Of a stretch of 64,000 nucleotides of DNA, positions 10,186 to 19,861 are shown one piece after another. The stretch lies in assembly GCF_000372725.1 (NCBI RefSeq), contig NW_005200351.1, positions 75,136-139,135 of the forward strand, given 5' to 3'. Under the pieces are notes generated by a model, which was not told the DNA's origin, did no database searches, and saw only the letters and a program-made list of their open reading frames with translations. The number at the start of each line of letters is the position of its first letter. Position 1 is the first letter of the stretch. Source of the stretch: Emiliania huxleyi CCMP1516 (lineage: Eukaryota > Haptophyta > Isochrysidales > Noelaerhabdaceae). Made by a program: the position numbers and the translations under genes.

Positions 10186-11187
10186 GGGCTGAGGGCCAAA
10201 AGTAAAACGCTCAACGCCGCTCTCGGCTCTCAGAGAGGCGTTATATCTCAGTAACCCCGCTCGCAGGTACTAGAGCAGCGTTCGTCAAGCTCAAACCCCA
10301 CTCTACACAACACAGAGCAGCGTTTGCCTAACAAGACTCCGCTCTGCAACCTTCAGAGCGGACTCTTGCTCAGAAAAACACCGACCGAGCACGTTCGAGC
10401 GGAGTCAAGTCAGTGCAACACCGCTCAACATAGCGGGAGCGGTCAATTTCCGCGGAGAGGCTGCTTTCGCCTCCCTCAGTCGCGCTCTCCTCCGCCCCTC
10501 CTCTTCAGAGCGGGACTTTGCTGAGTGAACACCGCTCTAGCTGGTCATAGCAGCGATTGCTTTAAGCTGACACCGCTCTAAATGACGTGAGCGGCGTCGC
10601 CCTGAATAGACGCTGCTCTGGGACGCCGGGACGGCGATGCCACCTGACGCCGACGGCGGATCCACGATCGCTCGTGGCGCGCGGCGCGGCGTGGCGAGCC
10701 CCGCCCCTGGGGTTGAGCGCGTGTGGGTGGGTCGTCACTGCTCCGAGTAGTCAGAGCGGCGTCGCGTTTAGTGATACGCCGCTCACGCCATTTAGAGCGG
10801 TGTCAGCTTAAAGCAATCGCTGCTCTTACTAGCTAGAGCGGTGTTCACTCAGCAAAGTCCCGCTCTGAAGAGGAGGAGCGAAGGAGAGCGCGACTGAGGG
10901 AGGCGAAAGCAGCCTCTCCGCGGAAATTGACCGCTCCCGCTATGTTGAGCGGTGTTGCACTGACTTGACTCCGCTCGAACGTGTTTGGTCGGTGTTTTTC
11001 TGAGCAAGAGTCCGCTCTGAAGGTTGCAGAGCGGAGTCTTGTTAGGCAAACACTGCTCTGTGTTGTGTAGAGTGGGGTTTGAGCTTGACGAATGCTGCTC
11101 TAGTACCTGCGAGCGGGGTTACTGAGATATAACGCCTCTCTGAGAGCCGAGAGCGGCGTTGCGCGTTTTACTTTTGGCCCTCAGCCC
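10186..11187. mobile_element. Foldback DNA element with nested palindromes
   Basis: Two arms of ~420 bp (about 10186-10600 and 10780-11187) are near-perfect inverted repeats around a ~180-bp centre. The ends read GGGCTGAGGGCCAAAAG inward from both sides. Flanking TCAGTGG appears on both sides (10179-10185 and 11188-11194), a 7-bp, perhaps 8-bp, target duplication. Each arm is built of small imperfect palindromes of the type ACnCCGCTCT, ~9-base loop, AGAGCGGnGT, repeated about every 36-40 bp. No ORF of note. A 7-8 bp duplication is compatible with a non-autonomous hAT-like element, but the family is not established. It sits directly 3' of the acyltransferase gene. Confidence 0.85.
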
Positions 11188-11339
11188 TCAGTGGGATTGC
11201 GATTTAACATGCGATGCGGATAGCGATGAGGGACATTCTAGGCGATGTGCGCAAGAATCTGCCGCCGGGCGCGGGAGAGGCCCCGAAAATACTTGTGCCT
11301 AAAAGAGGCCAGAAGAAGTGCTCGTGGGCGCAGCAAGGA

Positions 11340-11768
11340 GAGGTGTGGGGACACAGGTAATCAATGCTCGAGGGGTTATCGATTTCGATCTGGATAACAC
11401 TGCTACGTCATCACATACGACGGACGTCTGCTGAAGCAGGCTCGCGGTATCCCGATGGGGAGTGCGCACCCCCGCCGCTGGCGATAGGGACTCTTGCGTG
11501 GATGGAGCACGAGTGGATGCAAACACTCGACGATGATGCGAAAGCGCGCGGTTTCCGTATGAAGCGCTACATGGACGATGTGATCACGGTGACTGCGACG
11601 GACGATAGCGCATGGGATGTTGATCGTTTCCGGGATGATTTCCGTCGTTCGGAGTGCTACTGGGCCCCGTTGAAGCTGGAAGCCGCCGAGAGCACCCATT
11701 TTTTGGAAACGACTCTTGAGCTCGACCCAAGCGGAAGTTTGTTTCCGGACGAGACTCAAGAACGTTAA
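11340..11768 (+). pseudogene. Reverse-transcriptase remnant
   Basis: The frame ending at 11768 contains MKRYMDDVITVTA, with the YxDD polymerase motif, then FLETTLELDPSG, typical of the segment following the palm. Just upstream, in another frame, TYDGRLLKQARGIPMGS resembles the preceding G-x-PMGS motif. The two frames are separated by a frameshift near 11465. The rest of the polymerase is missing. It differs from the retroelement at 19862-22260, so a second retroelement type is present. Confidence 0.7.
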
Positions 11769-12030
11769 TGAGGGCTGTGGCGAGTCGAGTTCGTGGCCGG
11801 TTCTGCTTGACTGAGTCGTCTCAGGTCCGAGAGACCATGCTGAGCCAACCTGAGACGTAATTGTGAGACAGTGGCGATTGGGGAGACTCAACTCAGGCTG
11901 TGTCTGAGGTGCGGCCTGGCGGGTCTCGGTGAGTGTAGACGAACCCCAAGCATAATCGCGCTCTCTGGCTCAAACGGCGCGTAGCCGCCGGTTGCTCTAT
12001 CGCGCTCTCAGACGCAAACGGCGGGCGTAG

Positions 12031-12902
12031 CCGGGAGCGGCCGCACACTGCTCGGTACCCCCCCTGCACAACTAAGCTCATGGCCGACCCCCCCCCCAGC
12101 AGCAGCGCTCTGCTGCTGGGGGGGTCGGGACCCCCCCCCCAGCAGCAGCGCTCTGCTGCTGGGGGGATCGGGACCCCCCCCCCCCAGCAGGAGCGCTCTG
12201 CCTGTGGGGGGTGCTGGCATCTCTGTACAGACAGCAGCTGTAAAGTAGCATGCGTTCCAGTGGCGAGAATTTATGGTCGGCACCAAAATCAGTGGTCTCA
12301 CCGGCGGGCCCTCCTACTGCCAACCGGGAGGTGCGGGGCACGCCAGCCTCTCTTCTACGCCTCTCGTGCCTCGCGGCGCCTCTGCTTCAAGGGGGGAAGA
12401 TACGGCTCTCGCAGCCCATCATACGCCGTGGCACAGCGGGGAGCACAGCGGGCTGTACAAGATATTGTTCCCATCTTCGCATGCTCGTCGTTGGTGATAT
12501 CCGCGCGAGGTCATACGCCACAGGCCAGCAATCACTCGATGATGAGACTACACTGATGTATAGGCGCGTCGGGACCCCCCCCCCCCCCTACAAGATAGAC
12601 TCACATGGTCACAAGTGTTTGTAAAAAACGCCAGCACTCGACACGACGAAGGTGTATTGGGCTCGAAGGCGCGGTGAACACAACCGCCTCGAGCGTACCG
12701 CTCAAACACGAGCCGAGGGTGGAGGGGGGGGCGGCGGCGAAGAGGCGGGAGAGCTGGTCCAGTGCGCTCTGCTGCTGGGGGGGTCCGGACCCCCCCCCCC
12801 AGCAGCAGCGCTCTGCTGCTGGGGGGGTCAGACCCCCCCCCCTAGCAGCAGGGATGAGCTTAGTTGTGCAGGGGGGGTACCGAGCAGTGTGCGGCCGCTC
12901 CG
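12031..12902. mobile_element. Second foldback element with poly-C/poly-G palindromes
   Basis: The terminal sequence at 12031-12082 (AGCGGCCGCACACTGCTCGG, a C7 run, then TGCACAACTAAGCTCAT) returns inverted at 12853-12902. Inside each arm lie tandem palindromes of ~40 bp: a C run, AGCAGCAGCGCTCTGCTGCT and a G run, at 12086-12125, 12130-12167, 12172-12211 and 12788-12829 plus partial units. The ~500-bp interior carries no recognisable gene. No clear target duplication was found. The hairpins should be very stable. Confidence 0.7.
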
Positions 12903-12987
12903 GTTGCGCTCGCGGGCATGAATCGTCGGGCTCGGGGAGAAGGCGCCGGGCGTGCGCGAGCTATGAGACGGCAGCGGACTCAACGGC

Positions 12988-13222
12988 AGTTAGCAGGGCG
13001 GTTCGGGTTAGTGCCCAGCACTACGCTCTCGCCCTCTGTTCGTCGCGGCTACGCCCTCGGCTTGATGAATACTTTGCACCGAGGTGAGGCGTGTCGGACG
13101 ATCCCAACTAATCGCGCTCATATCGCGCTCCCTGGCCCAAACGGCGCGTAGCCGGTTGCTCTCGTGGGCAGGGCGGTTTGGGCTAGTGCCCAGCACTACG
13201 CTCTCGCCCTCTGTTCGTCGCG
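12988..13222. repeat. Direct repeat pair around an element edge
   Basis: A ~55-base segment (GCAGGCGGTT-like start, then AGTGCCCAGCACTACGCTCT, ending TGTTCGTCGCG) occurs at about 12988-13043 and again at 13167-13222 with two substitutions. A third related motif (CAAACGGCGCGTAGCCG with TTGCTCT) occurs near 11974-11995 and 13139-13164. These look like nested insertion remnants. Confidence 0.6.
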
Positions 13223-13490
13223 TTCTTCACGCCGCCGCCCACGCCACCGCCCACGCGCCGGCGGTCGCGGCGCCGTCATCCACGCCGCCGCCCGCGCCGT
13301 TGCCCCTGCCGCCGCCCCCGCCGCCGCCCCCGCCGCCGCCCCCGCCACTGCCGCCCTCGCCGCCCTCGCCCACCCCATTGCGCCACGCTGCTTCCCTCGC
13401 CACGTCGTTGCCCACGCCGCCGCCCCCTCAGCCCTTACAGCCGTCGCCGGGCGTTACCCACGCCGCCGCCCCACTCACCAGGTTGGCTCA
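13223..13490. other. Pro/Ala low-complexity stretch
   Basis: GCC/CCG-rich DNA that reads as Pro- or Ala-rich peptide in several frames. It lies between repeat-rich segments and lacks any domain. I do not call a gene here. Confidence 0.4.
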
Positions 13491-13524
13491 TGGCATGGTA
13501 AGATGGTATCTGACAACGGCAGCG

Positions 13525-13935
13525 GCTTGTGGCGTCTCACACCCGTTCTGCGCCCCGTGTCGCGTGTCTCATCACGCCGTGGCTCAGCACAGTCTCAGAA
13601 GCAAGTGAGACGAGTCGCGCTCCTTGGCGCAGCAACTATGCCGTTGTGAGACCGAGTGAGACGAGGATTGCCGCTTGTTCACCGTGAGACGAGTGTGAGA
13701 CGCTCTGAGAGGAAATGACGAGACGTAGTAGAGACGACAGTGTGTCACACAGCAGGGGTGAACATTTGTCTCACTGGTGTCTCAAACACGTCTCTGAAGG
13801 TGACTGTGCCGTGTGTGTGACATCCTTGAGACAAAGTGAGACTGTTGCTGTGACCAGGCTGAGACAACGCAGAGATCGGTGAGAGTCCGTGAGACATGAC
13901 TGAGACGCATTTGTGGCACAGCGTTGAGACAGGGA
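13525..13935. repeat. Field of dense GAGAC/GTCTC motifs
   Basis: About nineteen GAGAC or GTCTC pentamers occur in ~400 bases, mostly as TGAGAC, in both orientations. Another five lie at 11815-11890. Spacing is irregular (10-35 bp). This resembles the clustered subterminal motifs bound by some transposases. The two clusters flank the foldback/RT region, so they may be the ends of a larger composite element. Confidence 0.5.
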
Positions 13936-14250
13936 CGAAGCACCGCGCGCGACGTACTCTACGTAAGGATCCTTGCGACACGTCACGAAAAGGTCACTAG
14001 CTGCGCGTCCAGCGCGGATAAAAAAACAAGCTGGCATGTGTGAACAAGCAAGAGAGCGCCCCAGGGGCGCGGGGCAGCCGCGCGCGGTCCAGCACAGTGT
14101 ACGCAACTCAAACGCTCTGCCGGCATGACTCAAAAGGCATGGGCCAAGTGACGCGAGGCCCGACGCCACGAGGCCCTCCCGTTGCGCAACCACTAGTACA
14201 GAGCGCCGGCGCCTGGCGGAGCAGCTGCTGTCCATACCCAGCGCAGCCTC
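13936..14250. other. Intergenic, nothing recognised
   Basis: No coding signal, repeat or RNA gene is supported. The 3' side abuts the stop codon of the minus-strand SAP-domain gene. Confidence 0.4.
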
Positions 14251-15078
14251 TCACGAGCGCTTGGCTCGCTTCGCGGGCGCCTTGGAGGGGCCCGCGGCGC
14301 TGCCGGCAGCCTTTGTCGTCCTCCGCTTGGGAGCCGGGGCCTCCTGCTCCTCCTCCTCCCCAGCCTGCTCCTCCTCGCCCTCGCTCTCACTCTCTTCGTC
14401 CGATTCGCCCTCGACTTGCTCCTTTGCGTGCGCCACCTGCAGCGGAGGGATGGCGGTGATCCGCGGGGCAAGCGGGCGGCGAAGCGGCGAGCGGCGCGCC
14501 AGCCGCGTGATCAACGCCTCCTTGCTCCCCTCTTCGCCGAGGCCGAAGAGCTTGCAGGCGCGGCGCAGCTCCGACTCGGGAAGCTCCGACAGGTCGACCT
14601 CGTCCTCCTCGTCGCTCTCGCCGTCCTCGTCCTCGCTCCCCGACTCCTCGCCCTCCTCGCTCTCCTCGCCCTCGTCCTCCTCGCCCTCCTCCTCGCCCTC
14701 CTCCTCTTCGGCGTCCGGCCTCCCGTCGTCCACCCACTTGTTGTACTCGACGACCGTCAGGTCGAGAGGGGTGCCAGCGCTGTCGTCGTCCGTGCGGAGG
14801 AGCACGATGTCGCCCTTGATGCCCGGCTCAAACGAGTCGGCTGGGAGCGCGTGCTTGTTGACCGACCCCTTTGCGCCGCGGCGGGAGACCGCCTGCGCGC
14901 TGAGGAAGCGAAGAGCGCCGACGACGGTGGGCGTGCCGCCGAGGAGCTCGCCTACCTTGCGGTGGTCAATCTTGGCCTCGTCGCAGCTGCCGTCGGCGCG
15001 CAGCACGACGACAGCGACGGCCTGCGTCGGAGCCGACATCACGGCACTGATCTGTGCGAGGGCGTCCGGATCCGCCAT
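14251..15078 (-). CDS. Acidic nuclear protein with SAP-like motif
   Basis: 275 residues from the ATG at 15078. The N-terminal ~120 residues are mixed (DPDALAQISAVMS, KVGELLGGTPTVVGALRFLS, GDIVLLRTDDD). A long Glu/Asp/Ser tract follows. Residues ~155-190 read SELPESELRRACKLFGL then KEALITRLARR, the helix-turn-helix pattern of a SAP DNA-binding motif. After a second acidic stretch, the C terminus is basic (APKRRTTK to AKRAKRS), a likely nuclear localisation signal. A chromatin or RNA-associated role is probable. No intron is seen. Confidence 0.6.
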   Translation of the reverse strand: MADPDALAQISAVMSAPTQAVAVVVLRADGSCDEAKIDHRKVGELLGGTPTVVGALRFLSAQAVSRRGAKGSVNKHALPADSFEPGIKGDIVLLRTDDDSAGTPLDLTVVEYNKWVDDGRPDAEEEEGEEEGEEDEGEESEEGEESGSEDEDGESDEEDEVDLSELPESELRRACKLFGLGEEGSKEALITRLARRSPLRRPLAPRITAIPPLQVAHAKEQVEGESDEESESEGEEEQAGEEEEQEAPAPKRRTTKAAGSAAGPSKAPAKRAKRS

Positions 15079-15412
15079 CGCAAGCAGAGCCTCCGGGAAG
15101 GAGAACGCGGAGGCGAGAGACCTCCCGGTGGGTTGTTCCCGCGCGCGTCGTTGGGGGTTTCGTGTTACTTTTTTTGAGAGCGCCTTCGAAGTAAATAAAC
15201 ACAGCGCATGGTCACTTGCTGTAGCCACATGATACGCACACGCCCGTACCGCACCGCTCCCCGCACCCGCGCGCCCCCCCGCCTCGCCTGGGTTGCAAAG
15301 GAAGAAAGAAAGAAAACAAACAACCCTGGGTTGCAAAAAAACAGACAACATGCTTTTACTTTTTTGAGCCCCTCTGCTAGCGTCGGCGGCTTGTTGGTGC
15401 CCGGGCGTTTGG

Positions 15413-18400
15413 ATGGGTTCCCACCTATCGGTGGACCGGCAGCCGATGGGCATCGGCGAGCTCCTCGCCTACGCGCCGACCGGCCCTGCGCCGTCGCCCA
15501 GTCCCTACCGCAGCAACATCAAGGTCTGGCGCTGCCACGCGCCCACGGGCGCGAGCGCGGATGAGGTTCCCTGCTCTGCAGTCGGCCCGTCAGAGCTGGG
15601 GCGGTTCGATCCGACGGAGAGCTACATCGTCCTCCACCTCTACCGCCGCCGCGACGCCGCCGCGTCTCCCGCCAAGCCGACCGCGACGACGCCGGCGGGC
15701 GCCAACGCCAACGCCGGCGGCGGCGCGGGCAGCAGCTCTGGCGGCGGCGGCGAAGACGCGAGCGTCTCGCTGGCCGAGCTGGCCGAGACGTCGCACCGCG
15801 CCCTGACGCCCCGCGGCCTCGGCGCCGCCTTTTCGGGCTACGACGACTGCGGCCCCTACCCGTTTGAGTCGGACGGCGGCGAGGCGCTCGGCCATGACAT
15901 CTACCTATGGAACGGGACGCGGGCGGTCGCGCTGACTAAGGCGGTCGCGCTGACAAAGTGCTTCGAGCTCGAGCGCTTCCTCCTCTCCGACGCCTCGGGC
16001 CGCACGCGCCACCTGCACGCCGGCGCTGGCACGGGGCTCGTGCCGCTCTGCTGCGCGGTCGCGGGCGGGGGCGGGTACAAGGATGGCGCGGCCGTCGCGG
16101 CGGCCACCACCAGGGGGGGGGGGGGGCACAACCCCCTGCTGGCGCCCCTGCGGGGGCACCGGGAGGAGGGGCCTTGCCCCCGCCCCCGCCCCTGGACCCG
16201 GCCTGCCGCCCCCTACCTCCCCCGCCGCCCTCCCCCCTTTACCCCGCACCACCGCCGGCGCCAGGGGGCCCTCGGCTGCTCCGAGCTCGGGTGGAGCCTG
16301 CTGCCTTCCCTCGCCGGGGCGGACGGCAGTTGCCCCCCCCCCCCCCCCGCCCCTCCTCCCCCTCTCCCCTCCTCCCACCCACACCTCCCCTCTCTCCCTC
16401 ACGCTGAGCTCTGCCCTCAGGCGACCCCCCCGTCGGCGGGGACTGCGCTGCCGCGGGTGCGCCTGCTGCAGCGAGCTCGAGCAGCGGGACAGCGGGGAAG
16501 GGCGCGGCGGCGGGCGGCGGCGGGCGACCGCCCATCCCCAAGATTGGACTCGGCGGTGTGGCAAAGGCCAAAGTGGCGCACCCGCCGACGGCCAGACCGC
16601 CGGCGGCCGCCGTGCCGCCGCCGAGCGCGCGCGGCGCCGGCATGCGCGTTCCCAAGATCGGCGCGTCGATCGGCGTGCGCGGCCGCGGCACTTGCAGCCC
16701 CACCCGGCCCCAAACCCCCGGCTCTGTCCCGCGTCTAGGCTTTGGGCGCCGCCCCGGCGCCGCCGCCCCCGCCGCCGCGCCGCCAAAGCCGCCGGGGGTG
16801 GGCGGCATCGGCGGCGCTAGGCCGATGCTGCCCAGGGTGGAGGTGGGTCGAGCGGAGCAGAAGCGGGCCGAGGGCGAGATCGAGGAGGACGAGCACGAGC
16901 ACCGCGTCGCCAAGCTGCGCCGCTTCGACGTCGTTTGCTCGCAGATCGAGGAGCGCCTCTTCCTCGGCTCAAACACGGTGCGTGCAGGGGGTGCGTGCAG
17001 GGCCGCAGCGCTGTAGCGGCAGCGCAGTCAGCGGCAGCGCAGCAAGCGGCAGCGCAGCAAGCGGCAGCAGCAGTCGCGGCGGCGGCGGCAGCAGCGTAGC
17101 GGCGGCGGCAGCAGCGTAGCGGCAGCGAGAGTAGGATAGAGGCAGCAGCACTAGAGTGGAGGGTAGAGGGGAGGGCCCACCACCTTCTGATAGTGGGAGT
17201 AGTTCTACAAGCACCAGTGGGAGCCATCACAGTGGACCCGGTGGAGGTGGCGATGATGGTCCAACTGACCCTAGTGACGATGGCCCCTGGGCGCGCCACG
17301 CTCGCACGATCGCGCGATCGCGCGCCCGTAGGTTGCCTCGGACCTGCGGCTGCTGCTCTCGAACGGCGTGACCCACGTCCTCAACACGGCCGGCGTCGCG
17401 TGCCCTGACTACCACCCGGGCGCGCTCACGTACAAGACGTTGCACCTGTACGACTCGCCGCGCGAGGACATCTCGACGCTCCTCTACGAGGCGATCGAGT
17501 ACATCGACGCCTCGATCGAGGCCGGCGGCCGCGTCTTTGTGCACTGCCACCAGGTCTGTGGCGACGCCTCTCCCTGAGAACGCACACACCGCCTCGTGTG
17601 CCATGCCCCCGTGTGTGTCCCGCGAGTGCGTGTGCCCCGTCGTCCGTGCTAGGACGTGTGTCCCACTGACTGACTGGCTGGCTGCCACTAGGGCGTCTCG
17701 CGCTCCTCGTCCATGGTGATCGCCTACCTCATGTGGCGGCACCGCCTCCCCTTCAACGACGCGTTTGCACGCTGCAAGGCCGGCCGCGGCGTCACCTCGC
17801 CAAACTCGGGCTTCATCGCCGCGCTGCTCGGCCTGCAGGAGAAGCTCACCGACGGCGCGCCGCCCGCCGCCGGCCGGCTCTACCGCACCGCACCCCTAGA
17901 AGCGGAATATACGTGGTCGTGGACTCCAGCCAGCGCTCGAGAGGGCACGTACCCCGCCGTCTTCCGTGGTACTCGTTGTATTCGTAGCCCGTGCATTCAC
18001 GCGGTGCTCTGAACACTCTGCGCAACACCGCATTCCCGCCCTGAGGTTGGCGTCTGCACGACCGCAGGCATGGCCCCCTTCTACACGGCGCCCCGCGCCC
18101 GGCTGGTGGAGGGTTCGGCCGTCTCGCACGAGGAGCTCGACCCGCGCACCGCGTTTGTGCTGCACACGCGCGAGGCGCTCTACCTGTGGGTGGGCGCGCA
18201 CGCGCACCCCGACTATGAGGTGCAGTCATGCGCGCACACGCACCGCACGCATCACGCACGCACGCACGCGCGCGCGCGCGCCCGAGCCAGCTTGGCCGCG
18301 GTTGCAGAGGCCGGTCGCTCGCGGGCGTGACGCCCTCACCCCGCTGCGCGCTGCGCAGGCGGCCGCCCGGGAGTGGACCCGTTTGCTGCAGCGCTTCGAG

Positions 18401-19115
18401 CACGCGTCGGCCGAGGCAGATCGCCCGAGATAGCGCGAGATCGCCCCGAGACAGCGGCGCGGCCCGAGATCGCCCGAGATCGCGCGGGGCGGCGAGGAGG
18501 ATGGGTCGGAGCGGAGGGGGCGAGAGGCGACGGGTGAGGTAGATCGGTCAGCCTCGGGGCGCATGAGGAGGCGCCATTCTGCAGGTAGGAGGGGAGGGGG
18601 GCTGGGGCTCCCCGCACGCCACCCGCCCGCGCTCCCTCGACCTGCCAGGTGTCGCTCGAGCGGCAGGGCGACGAGTCAGCCGCCTTTTGGGCGGCGATCG
18701 GCGGAGAGGGGCCCGTGCCGGCCAAGCTGGCAAAGTACGACGAGCAGTACGGCGTCGGCAAGTCGCCCGTGCTGCAGGCCCCCGCCATCGAGGTGCGGCG
18801 CTGCCCGCGCGCGGCCCACCTACTCTCAGGCACACCCTCGGCGGACCTCGGGCGCCCCACGCTCGCGCGCCTCCGGCCTGGCCCCGGCGCGTCGACTCTC
18901 CTCCCGCCCCTTGCTCGAAGGTGCGGCTCCCGAGCGGCGCGCCGCTGCACGTGCCGCTGCGCCAGCCGAGCGGCAACCAGCTGCTCAGCGTCCGCGCCGC
19001 CCCGGACACGCACGCGCCGCTGCCGACACACCGAGAGGGCCCCAGCCCGCTGGCGACGGCGCGGGACCGCGGCGAGGCGCCTGCCAGCGCCGCGGCTAGC
19101 AGCGACGCGGGCGAG

Positions 19116-19151
<36 letters not shown>

Positions 19152-19463
19152 GGGCCGGCGGCGGAGCTCTTTGCCTACCGCCCCGGGGCTGCTTGGGAGC
19201 CGTACGCAATGTACGATACGGACGATCTGGAGGTGAGCGGCATCTATGTGCTACTGACCGCAGAGGGCGCGTATGTGTGGGTTGGCGCCGAGGCCGACCA
19301 GGAGGCGGCGTGCAGGGCCGAGGCGCTCGGCCGCGAGTGCCTCGGAGCCGTCGCCTCGACCAGCCGCCTTGCGTCGGCCGCCAGCACGGTGACCGTGGTG
19401 CCACAGCAAGAGGAGGACGCGCACCCGCGCTTCTTTGCGCCCGAGCATTGGCCGAATGGGTGA
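15413..19463 (+). CDS. Dual-specificity phosphatase with gelsolin-like repeats (MKP1-like)
   Basis: Eight exons: 15413-~16080, 16421-16977, 17332-17553, 17692-17884, 18068-18219, 18359-18415, 18649-18792 and 18921-19463; about 845 residues. Exon 1 has a gelsolin-like block (NIKVWRCHAP, FDPTESYIVLHLY, HDIYLWNGTRA). Exons 3-4 hold the phosphatase domain: ERLFLGSN, GVTHVLNTAG and the active site VHCHQGVSRSS, whose Cys codon is 17545-17547 and which is split by an intron. After RLYR/MAPFYTAPRAR come more gelsolin-like pieces (AFVLHTREALYLWVG; ESAAFWAAIGG; MYDTDDLEVSGIYVLL). Plant MKP1 has the phosphatase followed by gelsolin homology and restrains stress MAP kinases, so this is probably a MAPK phosphatase. 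Introns at 17885 and 18416 use GC donors. The end of exon 1 is uncertain. Confidence 0.85.
17005..17130. repeat. Intronic CAG/CGG-rich tandem repeat
   Basis: Units of GCGGCAGCGCAGCAA and GCGGCGGCAGCAGCGTA type repeat within the phosphatase intron 16978-17331. A second intron (18416-18648) carries repeated CCGAGATCG units. These are low-complexity expansions without coding role. Confidence 0.6.
17885..18067 (+). mobile_element. Introner copy 1 (intron 4 of phosphatase gene)
   Basis: The intron runs from a GC donor at 17885 to an AG ending at 18067, phase 1. It shares CCTAGAAGCGGAA near its 5' end and ACGCGGTGCTCTGA ... CCCGCCCTGA(G/T)(G/T)TTGGCGT near its 3' end with the listerin introns at 57974-58180 and 59616-59796. 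Splicing joins LYR to MAPFY, matching the LYRMAP order of plant MKP1, which supports the boundaries. Confidence 0.8.
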
Positions 19464-19861
19464 GAGGGCGCGGCGCCCCCGCCCCCCCTCCCCCCCTTCG
19501 TCCAAAGGGAGAGGGAAGATTGGGCGGGGGCTGCCACGGCCGCGCACACGGGAGTTGTCCAAGGAGCATAGTGCGGGGGCGGGAGCGCTTGAGATGTCCA
19601 CTCTAGTACTCGGCGCGCGGCATGTCTGTGGGGGTAGGAGTCGGGGCTGTACGTTCTTCTAAGTGTGGGCCTCGGCGAGTTACACACACACAACCTTACA
19701 CACGCACGCTCGCGCGCAGGCCGCAGCACATCCACCCCGGAATCGACCCTATCCAGTGCTCAAGTGCTCAAGTACGTAGAGCCGTACTGTTAGCTTACAG
19801 TACTGGGAGGTGGGAGCGAAAAGAGAGAGGGGGTTGTCGGTGCTCTAGGCCCCTAAGGGCC
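19464..19861. other. Intergenic region with repeat
   Basis: Only the dispersed repeat at 19738-19775 and CA-rich simple sequence near 19680-19710 are seen. It separates the phosphatase gene from the 3' end of the retroelement. Confidence 0.4.
19738..19775. repeat. Dispersed repeat, second copy
   Basis: Matches the first bases of the window (CGGAATCGACCCTAT, then CAGTGCTCAAG) with two short deletions. Confidence 0.6.

Noticed and set aside
12086-12829. Regularly spaced palindromes considered as a CRISPR array
   Set aside because: Units are adjacent hairpins within an inverted-repeat element, without unique spacers, in a eukaryotic genome.
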